Source: Anagrus nilaparvatae (lineage: Eukaryota; Arthropoda; Insecta; Hymenoptera; Mymaridae). Taken from it: 64,000 bases of DNA. The stretch covers positions 16,370,501-16,434,500 of the forward strand of contig JAKSXM010000007.1 in assembly GCA_022575985.1 (NCBI GenBank). The letters run 5' to 3'. The position numbers and the translations under genes are program-made. This document shows, one piece after another, positions 26,546 through 37,920 of the stretch. The notes under the pieces were generated by a model. The model had not been told where the DNA came from. It saw only the letters and a list, made by a program, of their open reading frames with translations, and did no database searches. Within the stretch, counting starts at the first letter, position 1. Every line of letters starts with the position of its first letter.

Positions 26546-26997
26546 GTTAAAAAATTTTCTTTCTCCTGATAAATATATATTTGTTTATCACATACATATA
26601 TGATAACACAAAATGATTAAAATTTTTCAATTACCCCAGCAATAGATAATTTTCTAGATACTTTTAAATCTTTGTACATTAAAATCATACAAAATTTATC
26701 TTTTTTTGTTTTCCTATAATTTTAATATTCCAGTTTTTTTAAAAAAAGCATCCAGACTAATACGTATTCTGAAAAAAGCAAAATATAATATAATAATAAT
26801 ATACAAAAAATAGATACAAGTTTTTAGTCATCCTTTTTTATTGCTAAATAATAATTTATATTCATAAATTGATTCCTCTAATTTTTTTTTTCAATAAGAA
26901 ATATTTCAGATAACTACTAACGTTTATCTGAAAGCTAAACGTATCACAAATTTTTAAAAATAAGATAAAATTTTTATTATATTATAACGTAACGAAA
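26546..26997. other. AT-rich DNA, nothing recognised
   Basis: No signal beyond homopolymers. Confidence 0.5.
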
Positions 26998-27473
26998 AAT
27001 TGTCAGACGCCAATTCTTTTGACCAGAAAAAAAAGTGAACAAAGATGAGTTGAACAGAAAAAAATGACCAAAAAAAGTTGAACATAGAAATTTTTGAACA
27101 AAAAAAATTGAACATAAAAATTTTTGAACAAAAAAAGTTGACCAAATTTTTTTGACAAAAAAAAAAAAAAAAAATTAATGAAAAAAATGAACATAAGAAG
27201 TTGAACATAGAAATTTTTAAGTTGAGCAAACTTAAAAAAATGAAATAACTTGAAAATTTCTATGTTCAACTTCTTATGTTCATTTTTTTCATTAATTTTT
27301 TTTTTTTTTTTTGTCAAAAAAATTTGGTCAACTTTTTTTGTTCAAAAATTTTTATGTTCAATTTTTTTTGTTCAAAAATTTCTATGTTCAACTTTTTTTG
27401 GTCATTTTTTTCCGTTCAACTCATCTTTGTTCACTTTTTTTCTGGTAAAAAAAAATGGCGTCAATTGTCAACT
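26998..27473. repeat. Near-perfect palindrome, arms ~220 bp, spacer ~32 bp
   Basis: The left arm (26998-27219) and right arm (27252-27473) are almost exact reverse complements, from TTGTCA-GACGCCA / TGGCGTC-TTGTCA inward to AACATAGAAATTTT / AAAATTTCTATGTT. Within each arm a ~30 bp motif (TTGAACATAGAAATTTTTGA) is repeated. Open frames on both strands here are low-complexity F/K/N-rich products of the repeat and are not genes. Confidence 0.9.
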
Positions 27474-29325
27474 CTAACTTATAGAGGTGTATCAGCCTCT
27501 AATAAACTGTCTAGAAGATCAAGATTTTTCCAGGATGGTATCGAAATGTAGATATTGATAAATTTATTAGGAAACAAGAATCTAATATTTTTTAAGATAA
27601 CCTACATAAAATATTTTTCAAGTAAATTTATTTTTATAGTAAATTAAAAATTTAATCCGACTTGAGGTGATGAAAGATAAAACTTTTGAATTATTTTTTA
27701 AATTTAGTGTCTCGTACAGGTTTTGGTTTACAAATTTAAGTTAATCTACATAATTTTTTGCTGATAAATATTTTAAGGGTATATCCTGCAATTTCGCATG
27801 TCCGCTAGAAGCACGCATCCAGAAATTTTTTTTAAATGGTAGGGCAAAACTTAATAACAATAATATATTAATAATAATCATAATTAAATTTCTTTAATAT
27901 AACAGCAAAATATTCATTGTTTCTTATTACACTGACTAAAAAAATCCGCTTGCGGCAAGCGGGATTCTACTTGTGGCTAGCGAAATTTTTTTTCGTGGCT
28001 AAATTATTGCAAATAATTTGAAACGTAAATTTTTTTTTTGTTCATTTAAGATATGTGAGCAGTGATGATGTCTCAAACAATATGGTTGATTGCTATATAT
28101 ATAAAAAAAATTTGTTACCCACCACGTATCAGAAATATTTGAGCCTTTTTAACTTAAAGAAATAGCAAGATAAATCATTTTGTAAAAATTACACTAAATA
28201 AAAATTTCTAAGCCATTAGTCAAAGTTTAGCTGAAGATCCCCATATATATGTGCAATACAATTAAATTCAATGAGTACGTTTTATGTCGTACTTTTTAAT
28301 TAATGTGTATATATTCATTCTCAGGTCTGTAATAGTATAATTTCAACTTCTATTACCTATTTAGAGAAAAAATACGCCTTAAATGGACTTATACTTGCTG
28401 AATCACCATATGGAAAAAAAATTATAACAAAAACAATGCTTTAAATTGTTTATTTGAAAAAAATTAGTAATTTTTGTAAAAAAAATCATTGATTTTACTT
28501 GTTTTTGTAAACTAATTATATATACTTTTTGATTTTATTTTAAAATTTCTAATTTAAATAATAACTCCATGTGAAAAATTATTGCCATATTATAGCCATA
28601 ATTTATTGCGATGGGACATAAACTGGCCATCAATTTTGGCCATATTATGACCATCTATTTGACTTTTAAACCATCATATAAAAAAAATTTTTCATGTTTT
28701 TATTGTATGAAATCATCATTTACACTCCTCCAAAGCCTATAGCTAGAGTAAAAAACTTACAACGATTTCTAAAGTCCATAAAAAATAAGAAAGTCGAGAT
28801 TTTAGAGTAAGAAAGTTAAAAATAAAAAATTTTTAAATCAAAATAAAATAGTCATTCAAATTTATTTCATACACATATTTTTTATTTTAAATAAAAACAG
28901 GAGTCGATTTAACTTTCAGTTTTAAAATTTTGAATACATTTTCACATATTAATTTTCGAGTAACAAAAGTGATAGGAGAAAAACTTTTTTTTTCTTCAAT
29001 ATATATTAGTTTTTAAAAAATACCTCAAAAATCATTCCCAGAATACAGAACAGTGCTTGAAAGTATATTTAAAACATTTTTTTTTCAGTATTCAAAACCA
29101 ATATAGCTCATAAAAAAATACTCTTAATTTTATTAATAAAATGTTAATAAAATATTCCACAATGTAATTGAATTTTTCTTATCGAGAGCCTAATATTTTT
29201 AGTGTTTAATTATTACATTTGTAAACCTAATAATTTAGTAATACTCTTATTCGTTAAGTTTACAAATTAAATTAAATAGCCTAAGTCTAAATAAATGGTG
29301 TTTGTCAGCAAAACAAGCTTTATCG
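27474..29325. other. Gene-free DNA with one MITE-like end
   Basis: At 27930-28010 an end-like sequence ACACTGACTAAAAAAATCCG with the palindrome CCGCTTGCGGCAAGCGG occurs, related to the element at 42682-42945. A short direct repeat TTGGCCATATTATGACCATC is near 28638. No exon or RNA gene seen. Confidence 0.5.
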
Positions 29326-29443
29326 TCCAACGTTCATATCACTTTGAATGTACCTGGTCTCGTCCGATCCCAGAAGTTAAGCAAAGTTGAGCGCGGTTAG
29401 TACTTGGATGGGTGACCGCTTGGGAACACCGCGTAACGTTGGT
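29326..29443 (+). rRNA. 5S ribosomal RNA gene, full length
   Basis: This is a ~118 nt 5S rRNA. Its ends CCAACGTT and AACGTTGG pair perfectly as helix I. Internal control elements (AGTTAAGCAAAG box A region, GGATGGGTGACC box C region) and a following T run for polymerase III termination are present. The only other copy in the window is at 1-79, in the same orientation. Confidence 0.96.
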
Positions 29444-29600
29444 TTTTTTTTTTTTAATCTTTAATATATTAATTATTTTTTAATATTAACAATTTTAAAA
29501 CTTTATTTTATTGAAATTTTTACAAATATATTTTTACTTGATTTCTTGTATCTGATACCAAAGGAAATATTTGCCATTAACAAATAATATAACTCGGCCT
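29444..29600 (+). repeat. 3' flank shared with the first 5S copy
   Basis: TTTATTTTATTGAAAT and TATCTGATACCAAAGGAAAT match 80-350 in order, with a ~100 bp internal deletion relative to the first copy. Confidence 0.75.
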
Positions 29601-29629
29601 GTTACAAATAATATAACCCGGCCTGTTTC

Positions 29630-29765
29630 ACGAATTAGTGCAGACAGCGTGCAAAAGTCAAACCGCATATTTTTTCCCGTGATTTAAAGCATAGTTCTAG
29701 ATATAATGGGCAAAAAAGCCGTCACCCTAGGGTAGTAAATAGGCTTTTTTGCCCTAAATATGTGA
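29630..29765 (+). repeat. Hairpin repeat family A, copy 2
   Basis: TGGGCAAAAAAGCC and GGCTTTTTTGCCCTA form a perfect 13-14 bp stem around a ~21 base loop containing ACCCTAGGGT. The upstream flank GTGCAGACAGCGTGCAAAAG is shared with copy 1. Confidence 0.8.
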
Positions 29766-30169
29766 AAAAAATTTTTATAACCTTTTGGTTTCCGACTTTT
29801 CTTGTCAACGAATAAAAATTTTGATTTGTTTTTCGTTTTCGCCAGGAAATTTCACTAGCCTCCTATTTATTAAAAATAGTTTTTGGCTTTATTTAGAGCG
29901 TAGAAAAATTAAATGGAAAAGTTTGCTAAAATTTCTAAAATGTTGTAAATTTGATCTATCATTTGAGCTATCATTTCAAAACCTTTGAATCGTTTCTGTG
30001 AGAATTACTCCTATACGATTTTAATTAGAACAAATAGCATACAATCTATTTTCAGGTTTCCCCGCATTTATTGTTAATTTATAAATTATAGGAGTTGCTT
30101 TAGACTATGTTATACTTCAAAAACTATTTTTTTTAAATGTTACCATTAAATTTAAAAATTTTTAGCGAC
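29766..30169. other. Gene-free DNA
   Basis: A short open frame at 29785-29988 has no family resemblance. Nothing else seen. Confidence 0.5.
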
Positions 30170-31165
30170 TATTATTATTATTATTATTTCCTTTATTTTG
30201 TAGCTCAAAAATACAGTACACTCTTTACATATTTGGTAAACTCTTATATATACAATTAGTTAATAAATTTTCAGTAATATAATCTTAAATAAATATGTAC
30301 ATTTCATTTTACTTATTAATAAATACATTATAAATTGTATATACATTATAAATTTGCATAAAATTTGTGAAGTTTCAAATAAAATATACAACAATCATGT
30401 CAAAACAAATAGTTAAAATAAGATCAATAGTCAAACAGTCAAAATGAGTCAAATAAATAAATAAATAATCAATCAAATAGTCAAATCATGAGATGCACAA
30501 ATAATATGTGTCACATGTGAGTCAAATAGTTTAGTCCAAGTAAGATCTAATCTGAAAAGAAATTGTCTGATACTCCTCTTAAAACGATTGTAGGAATGAA
30601 TGTCACGTATGCATGGGGGAATACTATTCCAAAAGTGTGCAAACTTAACTTGAAAAGAGTTTAGGCCCCAATCAGTCGTAATGGAAGAAGGAATTTCCAA
30701 GTCCTTACGGGGACCACGAGATGGCCTGTCAGACTTGTATGGTTTAAAAAGAGGTGTAAGAAGGGGAGGCACCTTCATACGAACAATTCTATACATGGTT
30801 AAAGCACCAAAGTAAGTGGTTCGGGCTTCATTACGCAGCCAATTTAATTTGCGTCTATAAGGAGTTATATGGTCATGACGTCTTAAGTCATATATATATC
30901 TTATTGCCGAATTTGATAATCTTTGGAGTTGTGCACTTAGCTGATTTGTAAGATCTAGGTATACGATGTTGCAATAGTCTAAGTGCGGAACAACAAGTGA
31001 CTCAACAAGACGCTTACGAAGAGTCTGGGATGTGCAAGGCTTAATAATCCTAAGACCATAAAGGACTCGATTAGTTTTCCTGGTTACTTGTCCAATTTGG
31101 GGTTGCCAGGAGAGGGTATTATCAAGGATGACTCCAAGGCTGGTGATCTCATCAACGTATTCTTA
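30170..31165 (-). mobile_element. LINE (non-LTR retrotransposon) 3' end, 5' truncated
   Basis: On the minus strand, 31162-30473 is open for 229 codons. It reads TSLGVILDNTLSWQPQI, YGLRIIKPCTSQTLRKRL, VVPHLDYCNIVYLDL, RLSNSAIRYIYDLRRHDHIT and FAHFWNSIPPCIRDIHSYN, the characteristic C-terminal part of insect LINE reverse-transcriptase ORF2 proteins (Jockey/CR1-like group). A 3' untranslated region ends in an (AAT)n tail at 30188-30170. The start of similarity at ~31165 is abrupt, as expected from incomplete target-primed reverse transcription. The frame is intact, so the insertion is fairly young. Confidence 0.9.
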
Positions 31166-31237
31166 CTATAGTATATAGACTATAGTATTCTTAAAAATAT
31201 ATCTTGTACTGGATACATAGCATTAAAATATTGAGTA

Positions 31238-31663
31238 CACTGTAAAAAGTAACTTTCTTATATTAACAAAAAAATTAGAAGATTTTCAAAAAATTAGTAA
31301 ATTTTCAAAAAAATTTGTAAATATTCGAAAAAAATCGTAAATTTACTAAATTTAGTATATTATCGGAAAATTCGAGTATTCTCGATTTTTTTTTGTAAAT
31401 TCGTAAGAAAAATTGATAATTTCCAATTTTTTTTCGAAAATTTACAAAAAATAGTTGTAAATTTCCGAAAAATAGTTGTTAATTTACAACTTTTTTCGTA
31501 AAATCACAAAAAAAATCGAGAATTCTCGAATTTTTCAATAATATACTAAATTTAATAAATTTACGACTTTTATCGAATATTTACAAAATTTTTTGAAAAT
31601 TCACTAATTTTTCGAAAAAATTCGATTTATTTTGTAAATCTAAGAAAGCTACTTTTTACAGTG
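31238..31663. mobile_element. TA-flanked foldback MITE, CACTGTAAAAAGTA ends
   Basis: The 426 bp element begins CACTGTAAAAAGTAACTTTC and ends GAAAGCTACTTTTTACAGTG, with TA on both sides (31236-31237 and 31664-31665). Almost its whole length is inverted repeat, with arms ~200 bp converging near 31450. The interior is built from TTCGAAAAA/TTTGTAAAT motifs. TA duplication suggests Tc1/mariner-type mobilisation, by inference. Confidence 0.85.
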
Positions 31664-31925
31664 TAATAATGTTTAAAATTGAGAATTTCTTAATTCTTAA
31701 TAATAAATTGATTGAACACTCAAAATTGCATTTAATAATTAATTTTGGAAAAAAAATAAAGAAAAAAAAATTTCTAAAAAATTTTATATTGAACCCTAGA
31801 CTCGTATAGAGGCCTTAATGCCTCGATTTATGCTAAATTTAGCCTTACTCTTGCTCTAAAATTCAGGAACATATTTTTCTTTCATAACTCGACCGAGATT
31901 CTGGTTGAAATGTAATAAAAATTTA
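31664..31925. other. AT-rich spacer
   Basis: Nothing recognised. Confidence 0.5.
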
Positions 31926-32414
31926 GTATTTCACGGAAAATAATTTTACGTGCATTTCTACGAGAAAGTCCTTTTTATGAGCACCAAAAAAAAAAAAAAA
32001 AAAATTTACGAGGCCGCGACTGCCATCATGATTTTCTGGTAGTTTGAACCTTATAGAATGCAAAAAATGAAGAATGCAAAGCATGAACACGAAATCGGCG
32101 ATAGATGCCAAAAAGATTTTGCCACTTTTATGTCAAAAACCGTGTTTTTCGTATCTGAGCTATTCCAAATTTTCAAATTAACTTTTTAGGTAAATAAAAT
32201 ATTTAAAAAATAGGTAAAAAATCTGATAGCCAGGGAAAAATCACTCCAGAAGAAAAAAAAAATTTTCTTTTTCCAATGAAATTTAGCCAATTTATCGTCA
32301 ATTAAGATTTTACTCAAATTTGTCTTAAAAAAGATTGAAGTTCTATATTGAAAAATGCCTGTTTCTGAACTTTAATCATGCATTACTCGCTTGATTTTCA
32401 TCGTAAAATAATTT

Positions 32415-33003
32415 TTTTTTCAAATCGATGTTTTCCCTGGCAATTCATTTCTTTACGAAAAAAAATCATTTTTATGTATCTTTCAATTTTTAGGTCAAAA
32501 GCCTTGGAAAACTGTAAGTAACAGAATTTACTTAACACAGTTTTTGACCTAACAATTGAAATTTGGTCAAAAATGATTTCTTTCTTGAAGAAATGAATAC
32601 TCAGGAAAAAATTAACTGATTTAAAAAAAAAATTATTATTTTACGATAAAAATCAAGCGAAAAATTCATGTTATTGCTGAAATTTGTCTTAAAAATGATT
32701 GAAATTCTATTGAAGTATCCTGCGTTCTTCAACTTAAAATATGTTTCACTAGCTTGATTTCATCGCAAAATAATAAATTTTTTTTTTTTAAACTAATTAA
32801 TTTTTCCCTGAGCATTCATTTCTTTTAGAAATAAATCATTTTTATTGACCAAATTTCAATTTTTAGGTCAAAAACTGTGTTAAGTAAATTTTGCTACTTA
32901 CAGTTTTCAAAGGCTTCTGACCTAAAAATTGAAATTTGGTACATAAAAATGATTTTTTTCATAAAGAAATAAATTGCCAGGGAAAAATACATCGATTTAA
33001 AAA
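32415..33003. repeat. Nested inverted repeat, arms ~250 bp
   Basis: Arms 32415-32663 and 32752-33003 are reverse complements, e.g. AATCGATGTTTTCCCTGGCA against TGCCAGGGAAAAATACATCG, and ACTTAACACAGTTTTTGACC against GGTCAAAAACTGTGTTAAGT. The centre is near 32708. It sits directly inside the left arm of the larger foldback. Confidence 0.8.
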
Positions 33004-33629
33004 AAAAATACCCTGCCAACTAGCTGGCACTGAGGTTCCTCAAACAATGGTCTTTAAACTTCAATATGCAATAAATATTATTGATTACAACCATGCAATT
33101 ATACATACATTTTTCTTTTTTACTAGGTAAAGTAGACCATTAAGATCATTTTGTTATTAAAGTAAAAATTCTAGCGTCCATGGATTGATCGCGCCGGCGT
33201 TAATGGATTTTAAATCATTTTTGCATAATTAAAAAGAGAGAAATATAAAAAAAGCTAATTTTATTATTTTTTTGTAAAATTTTATTAGAATATATAATTA
33301 TCCCTTAATAAAATTTGCTCGTAAAGGCTGTTATTATTTCAAAAAATTTTATCCCTTAATAATTAAAATATTGAACATGATTGAACATAATTTTTTTGTT
33401 TTGTCAAAGAAATGGTTGGCAACTTAATTTTAAAATGGTTGGCATCTTAATTTTAAAATGCAAACATAACCATTTAATATTTTTAGGCTGTTTATTATTT
33501 TTTATAATTTCATTAACCTGCATACATAAATAAACATAGCAACGAACAAAATAATCCGAGGAAGACAAAAAGAGGCAAGATTTCCATCATTCTTTCTTGT
33601 GTGTTATAATTTATATCAAAAAAAAAAAA

Positions 33630-34870
33630 AAAATTGTGATCGGATACAAAAAATTACTATAAACTAAATTTATAAAATTTGTACTCTCATTAAAATAAAT
33701 TAGATATGTCCAATACGAAAAATAAATTTGATGTTTTATGTATTTTTTTGTAACGAAGATTTTGGAGAAAAAAATTTTCAAAAAATTAATTATCAGATTC
33801 AAGATATCGAGTAAAAACCATACTTTCAAGTATAAGTACTTTCATGGAAATGAATGAGGTATTACATCCAAATTAAAAAAAAAGAAAAGTATTTTGAGAT
33901 TTTTTTAATAAAAAAATTTTTGGAAAAAAAAGTTAGGTATTCGTTCGATAATTGTTTTGGAATATCACTGGTTACAATATTTTAAAATATTAGTACTTTC
34001 ATAGAATTAAAAGAGGTATTACACCAAAAAAATATTGCAATTTTTTTTATTTTTCTTTTTTTTTAATTTAGAGAATAAAAATTTTGAAAAAATGTATTAG
34101 TTTTAAAAAATTACTGTAAACGAGGTTCTTAAAACTAGTACTTCCATGGAAATAAATTAGGTACTACGTCCAAAAAGAAAAAAAAAATTTGCATTTTTTT
34201 TATTTTTTTGTGAAAAAAGTTTTAGAAAAAAAATTTTCAGAAAATTAAGTATCCGATTCGAGATATCATTTGAAAACTATACTTTCAAATATAAGTACTT
34301 TCATGGAAATAAATGAGGTATTACAACCAAATTAAAAAAAAAAGGGGGGGGTTTGAGATTTTTTGATAAAAAAATGTTTGAAAAAAAAATTAGGTCTTAC
34401 TTCGATAATAGTTTTGAAATATCACTAGTTACAATATTTTCAGATATTAGTACTTTCATAGAATTAAATGAGGTATTATACACCAAAAAAAAAAAAATAT
34501 TGCATTTTTTTTAATTTTTCTATTTTTTTCATTTTGACAAAAAAAATTTTGAAAAAATTAAGTATCAGATCCAAAAAATAACAATAAACAAGGTTCTTAA
34601 AACTAGTACTTCCATGGAAATAAATTAGGTACTACGTCCAAAAAGAAAAAAAAAATTTGTATTTTTTTTATTTTTTTGTGAAAAAAATTTTAGAAAAAAA
34701 ATTTTTAGAAAATTAAGTATCCGATTCGAGATATCATGTAAAAACCATACTTTCAAATATAAGTAGTTTCATGGAAATAAATGAGGTATTACATCCAAAT
34801 CAAAAAAAAAAAAAGTACCTCGAGCTTTTTTGGTGAAAAAATTTTTGAAAAAAAAATTAGGTCTTAATTC
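33630..34870 (+). repeat. Tandem satellite, ~156 bp unit in a ~465 bp three-unit higher order
   Basis: The anchor TAGTACTTTCATGGAAATAA and its variants occur at about 33680, 33833, 33991, 34136, 34292, 34448, 34604 and 34760, i.e. every ~156 bases. Units three apart are far more alike (33833/34292/34760; 33991/34448; 34136/34604) than adjacent ones, which is a higher-order repeat. Relatives occur at 1995-2440 (inverted) and 44205-44600. Confidence 0.88.
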
Positions 34871-34902
34871 CATAATATTTGTGAAATATCACCGATTACA
34901 TA

Positions 34903-34904
<2 letters not shown>

Positions 34905-34948
<44 letters not shown>
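34905..34948. repeat. (CA)n microsatellite
   Basis: About 21 CA units in a row, directly after the last satellite unit. Confidence 0.95.
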
Positions 34949-34952
<4 letters not shown>

Positions 34953-35539
34953 GACTTTTTTTAAAAACAGGTTTTTTAGCTTCCTGGGGTCCCAAAACGT
35001 GCTTATATGCCAAAAAATAGAAAATCAAATTTTGACCTAACACAATGGTTCCTTTTTGAGGAACCAATATTATTTTACGATGAAAATTAAGCGAGCAATT
35101 CATGTTTAAAGTTCAGAAACAGGCATTTTTCAATATAGAACTTCAATCTTTTTTTAGACAAATTTGAGTAAAATCTTAAATTGACGATAACTTGGCTAAA
35201 TTCATCGGAAAAAGAAAATTTTTTTTTTATTCTGGAGTGATTTTTCTCTGGAAATTAGATTTTTTACCTATTTTTTAAAAATTTTATTCGCCTAAAGTTA
35301 ATTTAAAAATTTGGGGTATAGCTCAGATACGAAAAACACGGTTTTTGACATAACAGTGGCAAAATCTTTTTGGCACCCATCACTGATTTCGTGTTCACGC
35401 TTTTTTTTGCATTCTATAGGGTTCAAACTATCAGAAAATCATGGTGGCAGTCGTGGCCTCGTAAATTTTTTTTTCTTCCTTTTTTGGTGCTCATAAAACG
35501 TATTTTCTCGTAGAAATGCACATTTACAGATATTTCATG

Positions 35540-36216
35540 AACTTCTATTTGATAAACAAATGCAGTTTAATATGTTTACATAAGTATTGTAAGAAATAAA
35601 AATATAATAATTTAAAAATATTAAAAGCTCGAATCCCTGTAGCGTAAGACGAATATCGGAACTGACAGTTCTACAACAAGTAAATTCCAATATCTCAATT
35701 AGTTTTGGTATACACGTGTCGTCACGTGTCGCTTATTGGTATATGTACAAATATATATAATCTCCCTTAGCATATAGAATTTACTTTGAAATATTCAGTA
35801 AACTGTCTATAAATGTTTCGTTGACACGACAACATACGTTACCATTTATGTTTTATGCCAAAGTTATATATTATTATTTTGTTATCGATAAAATCTAACA
35901 TACACATGTCGTGTGACTTATATTTAGTTCTTTTTAATTCAATATAAATTTTATAACTGATCAGACACGTGATGTCCAATTTTTTTTAAATACTTTTAAT
36001 TATATGGTTTGTAAGTTATAAAATTATTATTTATTTTATCCTGGTTTTATTGTGTCAATTAATTTAATTTATAAATCAATGAATTATATATATTTTATAA
36101 AATTTTATTTTGCAATTTTGTTAATGATAATGCATTTGCTTACATATATCTATGCTATTAACAGCTTCGTTCAATATTATCAACTAAATAATTAATGAAA
36201 AATATAAAATAAATTA
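35540..36216. other. Gene-free DNA of more balanced composition
   Basis: The part 35630-35800 contains CACGTGTCGTCACGTGTCGC, a near-direct repeat of CACGTGTCG, and an E-box CACGTG. It could be a promoter region for the putative exon at 36217, but this is speculative. Confidence 0.35.
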
Positions 36217-36360
36217 ATGTCATATCGGGTGCTACATTATTACCCTAAATTTCATGGTACTATAAATAATAAATTATATTTACTCAGTCTGTCTAATTGT
36301 AAAGCTTATTGTTCTAAGCAAATTTTTATCAGAAATTTCTCAGTTCTCCACAACAAACAA
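36217..36360 (+). CDS. Possible first exon with a mitochondrial-type presequence
   Basis: The ATG at 36217 opens a frame reading MSYRVLHYYPKFHG, then LSNCKAYCSKQIFIRNFSVL and HNKQ. It is basic, lacks acidic residues and has an R-N-F-S context that resembles a mitochondrial targeting peptide cleavage site. A possible splice donor CAA/GTTAAG lies at 36361. Sequence beyond this point belongs to a foldback repeat. No second exon was found, so this is a weak candidate. Confidence 0.25.
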
Positions 36361-36569
36361 GTTAAGGCCATTTTTTGTCGTTTTTCCGAAAGGGTACTTC
36401 CGGATAAGTTTGGCCCCCGAAATCAAACCTAACTTAAATAGTAGCATCCGAAAAGTTATCAAAAAACTCACTAATTCCTGTTGGAATTAGACCTCTGGTC
36501 ATGACAGGCTTCCATTCCGGAAACCTAAAAAAACTGTTTTTTTGGAATTTTTTAGATTTTATTTAATTT

Positions 36570-37920
36570 CTCCGACCCGTAAACAGATAAAACTCTGCTC
36601 ATAGATTGTAAATTTTTACATTTCACCACTTTTCTAGAAAAAAAATTTTTTGGGTCGTTAGGGCCTTTGAATTTTTCGAAAATCGGTTTTTCGACCATGA
36701 AAAAAATATACCATCCTTAAATTGTTTTTATAAATCTGGTAGGTTGAAAACCCATACTTTTAATTTTTTAGAAAATGTCCTGGAAGAGGAACTACTTTCT
36801 AATATCCGAAAATTCAAAATCTTCTACCGCCGTTTAGCTACGCCTTTTTTACAGCGATGAAATTTTTATTTCAAACAGTTTATTATTTTTAACCCTCAGA
36901 AACACCTGGTGGGTCTGAAAGACCCAGCGTTTTTTTTCAAATTCGCGGTATTTTTATACAAAGATCGTAACGCCCTCTATAATAGGATAGGAATTTAATT
37001 TGGTATGTTTGTAAAAGATTTGGCTACCCAGCAGCAGGCTACCCAGCAACATCCTGCTCAGCAGCATCAATAGCTCATGCGGCTTTACCTGAAACACTTC
37101 TGCATTTGAGTTTTTGGTATTTTTTTCTTGAAATTTTAAAAACCTTTCTTTTCATTTACCTGAATAAGTCACTTTTTTCATACTGCCTTAATTCCTTGAT
37201 TATTTTCTTACAGTATGATTCTCCGTGTTTTTGAAACAGTATAAAAAGTTTTTTATATTTATTTGTTGCAAAGTTACCAAAATTTGAAAAAAATTGCCAT
37301 TTTTTAAAATACACTTTATTTTTCTATTGCAACTGCTATCATTTTTGTAAATTGCTATTTTTTATTAAATGGATTTATTTTTGAGCAGTTTTCGACTTGA
37401 ATAAGAACCTACAAGTTAAATTTTATCGGTTTAAACTAAAGTTACAGCTGTGCAAAGTTACTTTGGGTCTCTAAGACCCATGTCGTGTAAGGTCAGGTTA
37501 AAAAGGTACCTGGGGTTGCAGAGGCTTGAATGCATAAAGCGCGGATAAATGGCAGTGTTAGAATCGCACGATTGAGATTGCAGAATGGTGGATACTGATA
37601 AAAATCAGTTTAATAACTATGCTTTTGCACTTTTGGTACAACAATAAAGTGATAGAAGATTTTGAATTTTCGGCTATCAGAAAGGGGTTCCCCTTCCAGG
37701 AGATTTTTTAACAAATAAAAAAATATGGTTTTCCAACCTACCAGATATATAAAAACAAATATTTTTTTTATGCTCGAAAAATCGATTTTCGAAAAATTCA
37801 AAATTATATTTCGGGGTCTTAAGAAGGCCCTAACGGCCTAAAAAAAATTTTTTTTTGAAAAGTGATGAAATTTTAAGTTTTTCAGTTTATGAGCAGAATA
37901 TTATCTCTTTACAATTTTGG
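36570..37920. mobile_element. Foldback element, arms ~260 bp, interrupted by a later insertion
   Basis: The left arm 36570-36827 and right arm 37650-37920 are reverse complements, e.g. CGAAAATTCAAAATCTTCTA against TAGAAGATTTTGAATTTTCG, and CTGCTCAT against ATGAGCAG with the same flanks. The loop is enlarged by the TTAA-flanked element at 36893-37497. Confidence 0.8.
36893..37497. mobile_element. piggyBac-like non-autonomous element, TTAA target duplication
   Basis: The 605 bp element starts CCCTCAGAAACACC and ends GTAAGGTCAGG, with TTAA on both sides (36889-36892 and 37498-37501). Subterminal TGGGTCTGAAAGACCCA on the left and GGGTCTCTAAGACCCA on the right are matching short palindromes. TTAA duplication and C-rich ends are typical of piggyBac. 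No transposase frame is present. Confidence 0.75.

Larger units (their letters stand above)
31926..35539. mobile_element. Composite foldback element with ~0.48 kb inverted ends
   Basis: The left arm 31926-32413 and right arm 35068-35539 are inverted repeats along their lengths: CGAGGCCGCGACTGCCATCA versus GTGGCAGTCGTGGCCTCG, AAAACCGTGTTTTTCGTATC versus GATACGAAAAACACGGTTTT, and GAAAAATGCCTGTTTCTGAA versus TTCAGAAACAGGCATTTTTC. Between them lie a second foldback (32415-33003), the satellite array (33630-34870) and a CA microsatellite. No transposase was found, so it is non-autonomous or an aggregate of nested insertions. Confidence 0.8.

Noticed and set aside
27003..27551. Several overlapping open frames on both strands rich in F, K and N
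   Set aside because: They arise from the near-perfect palindrome and its internal repeats; low-complexity, mirrored on both strands.
34864..35103. Frame encoding a run of Cys-Val
   Set aside because: Translation of the (CA)n microsatellite.
35625..35650. GCTCGAATCCCTGTAG resembling a tRNA T-arm
   Set aside because: No matching acceptor, D or anticodon arms upstream.
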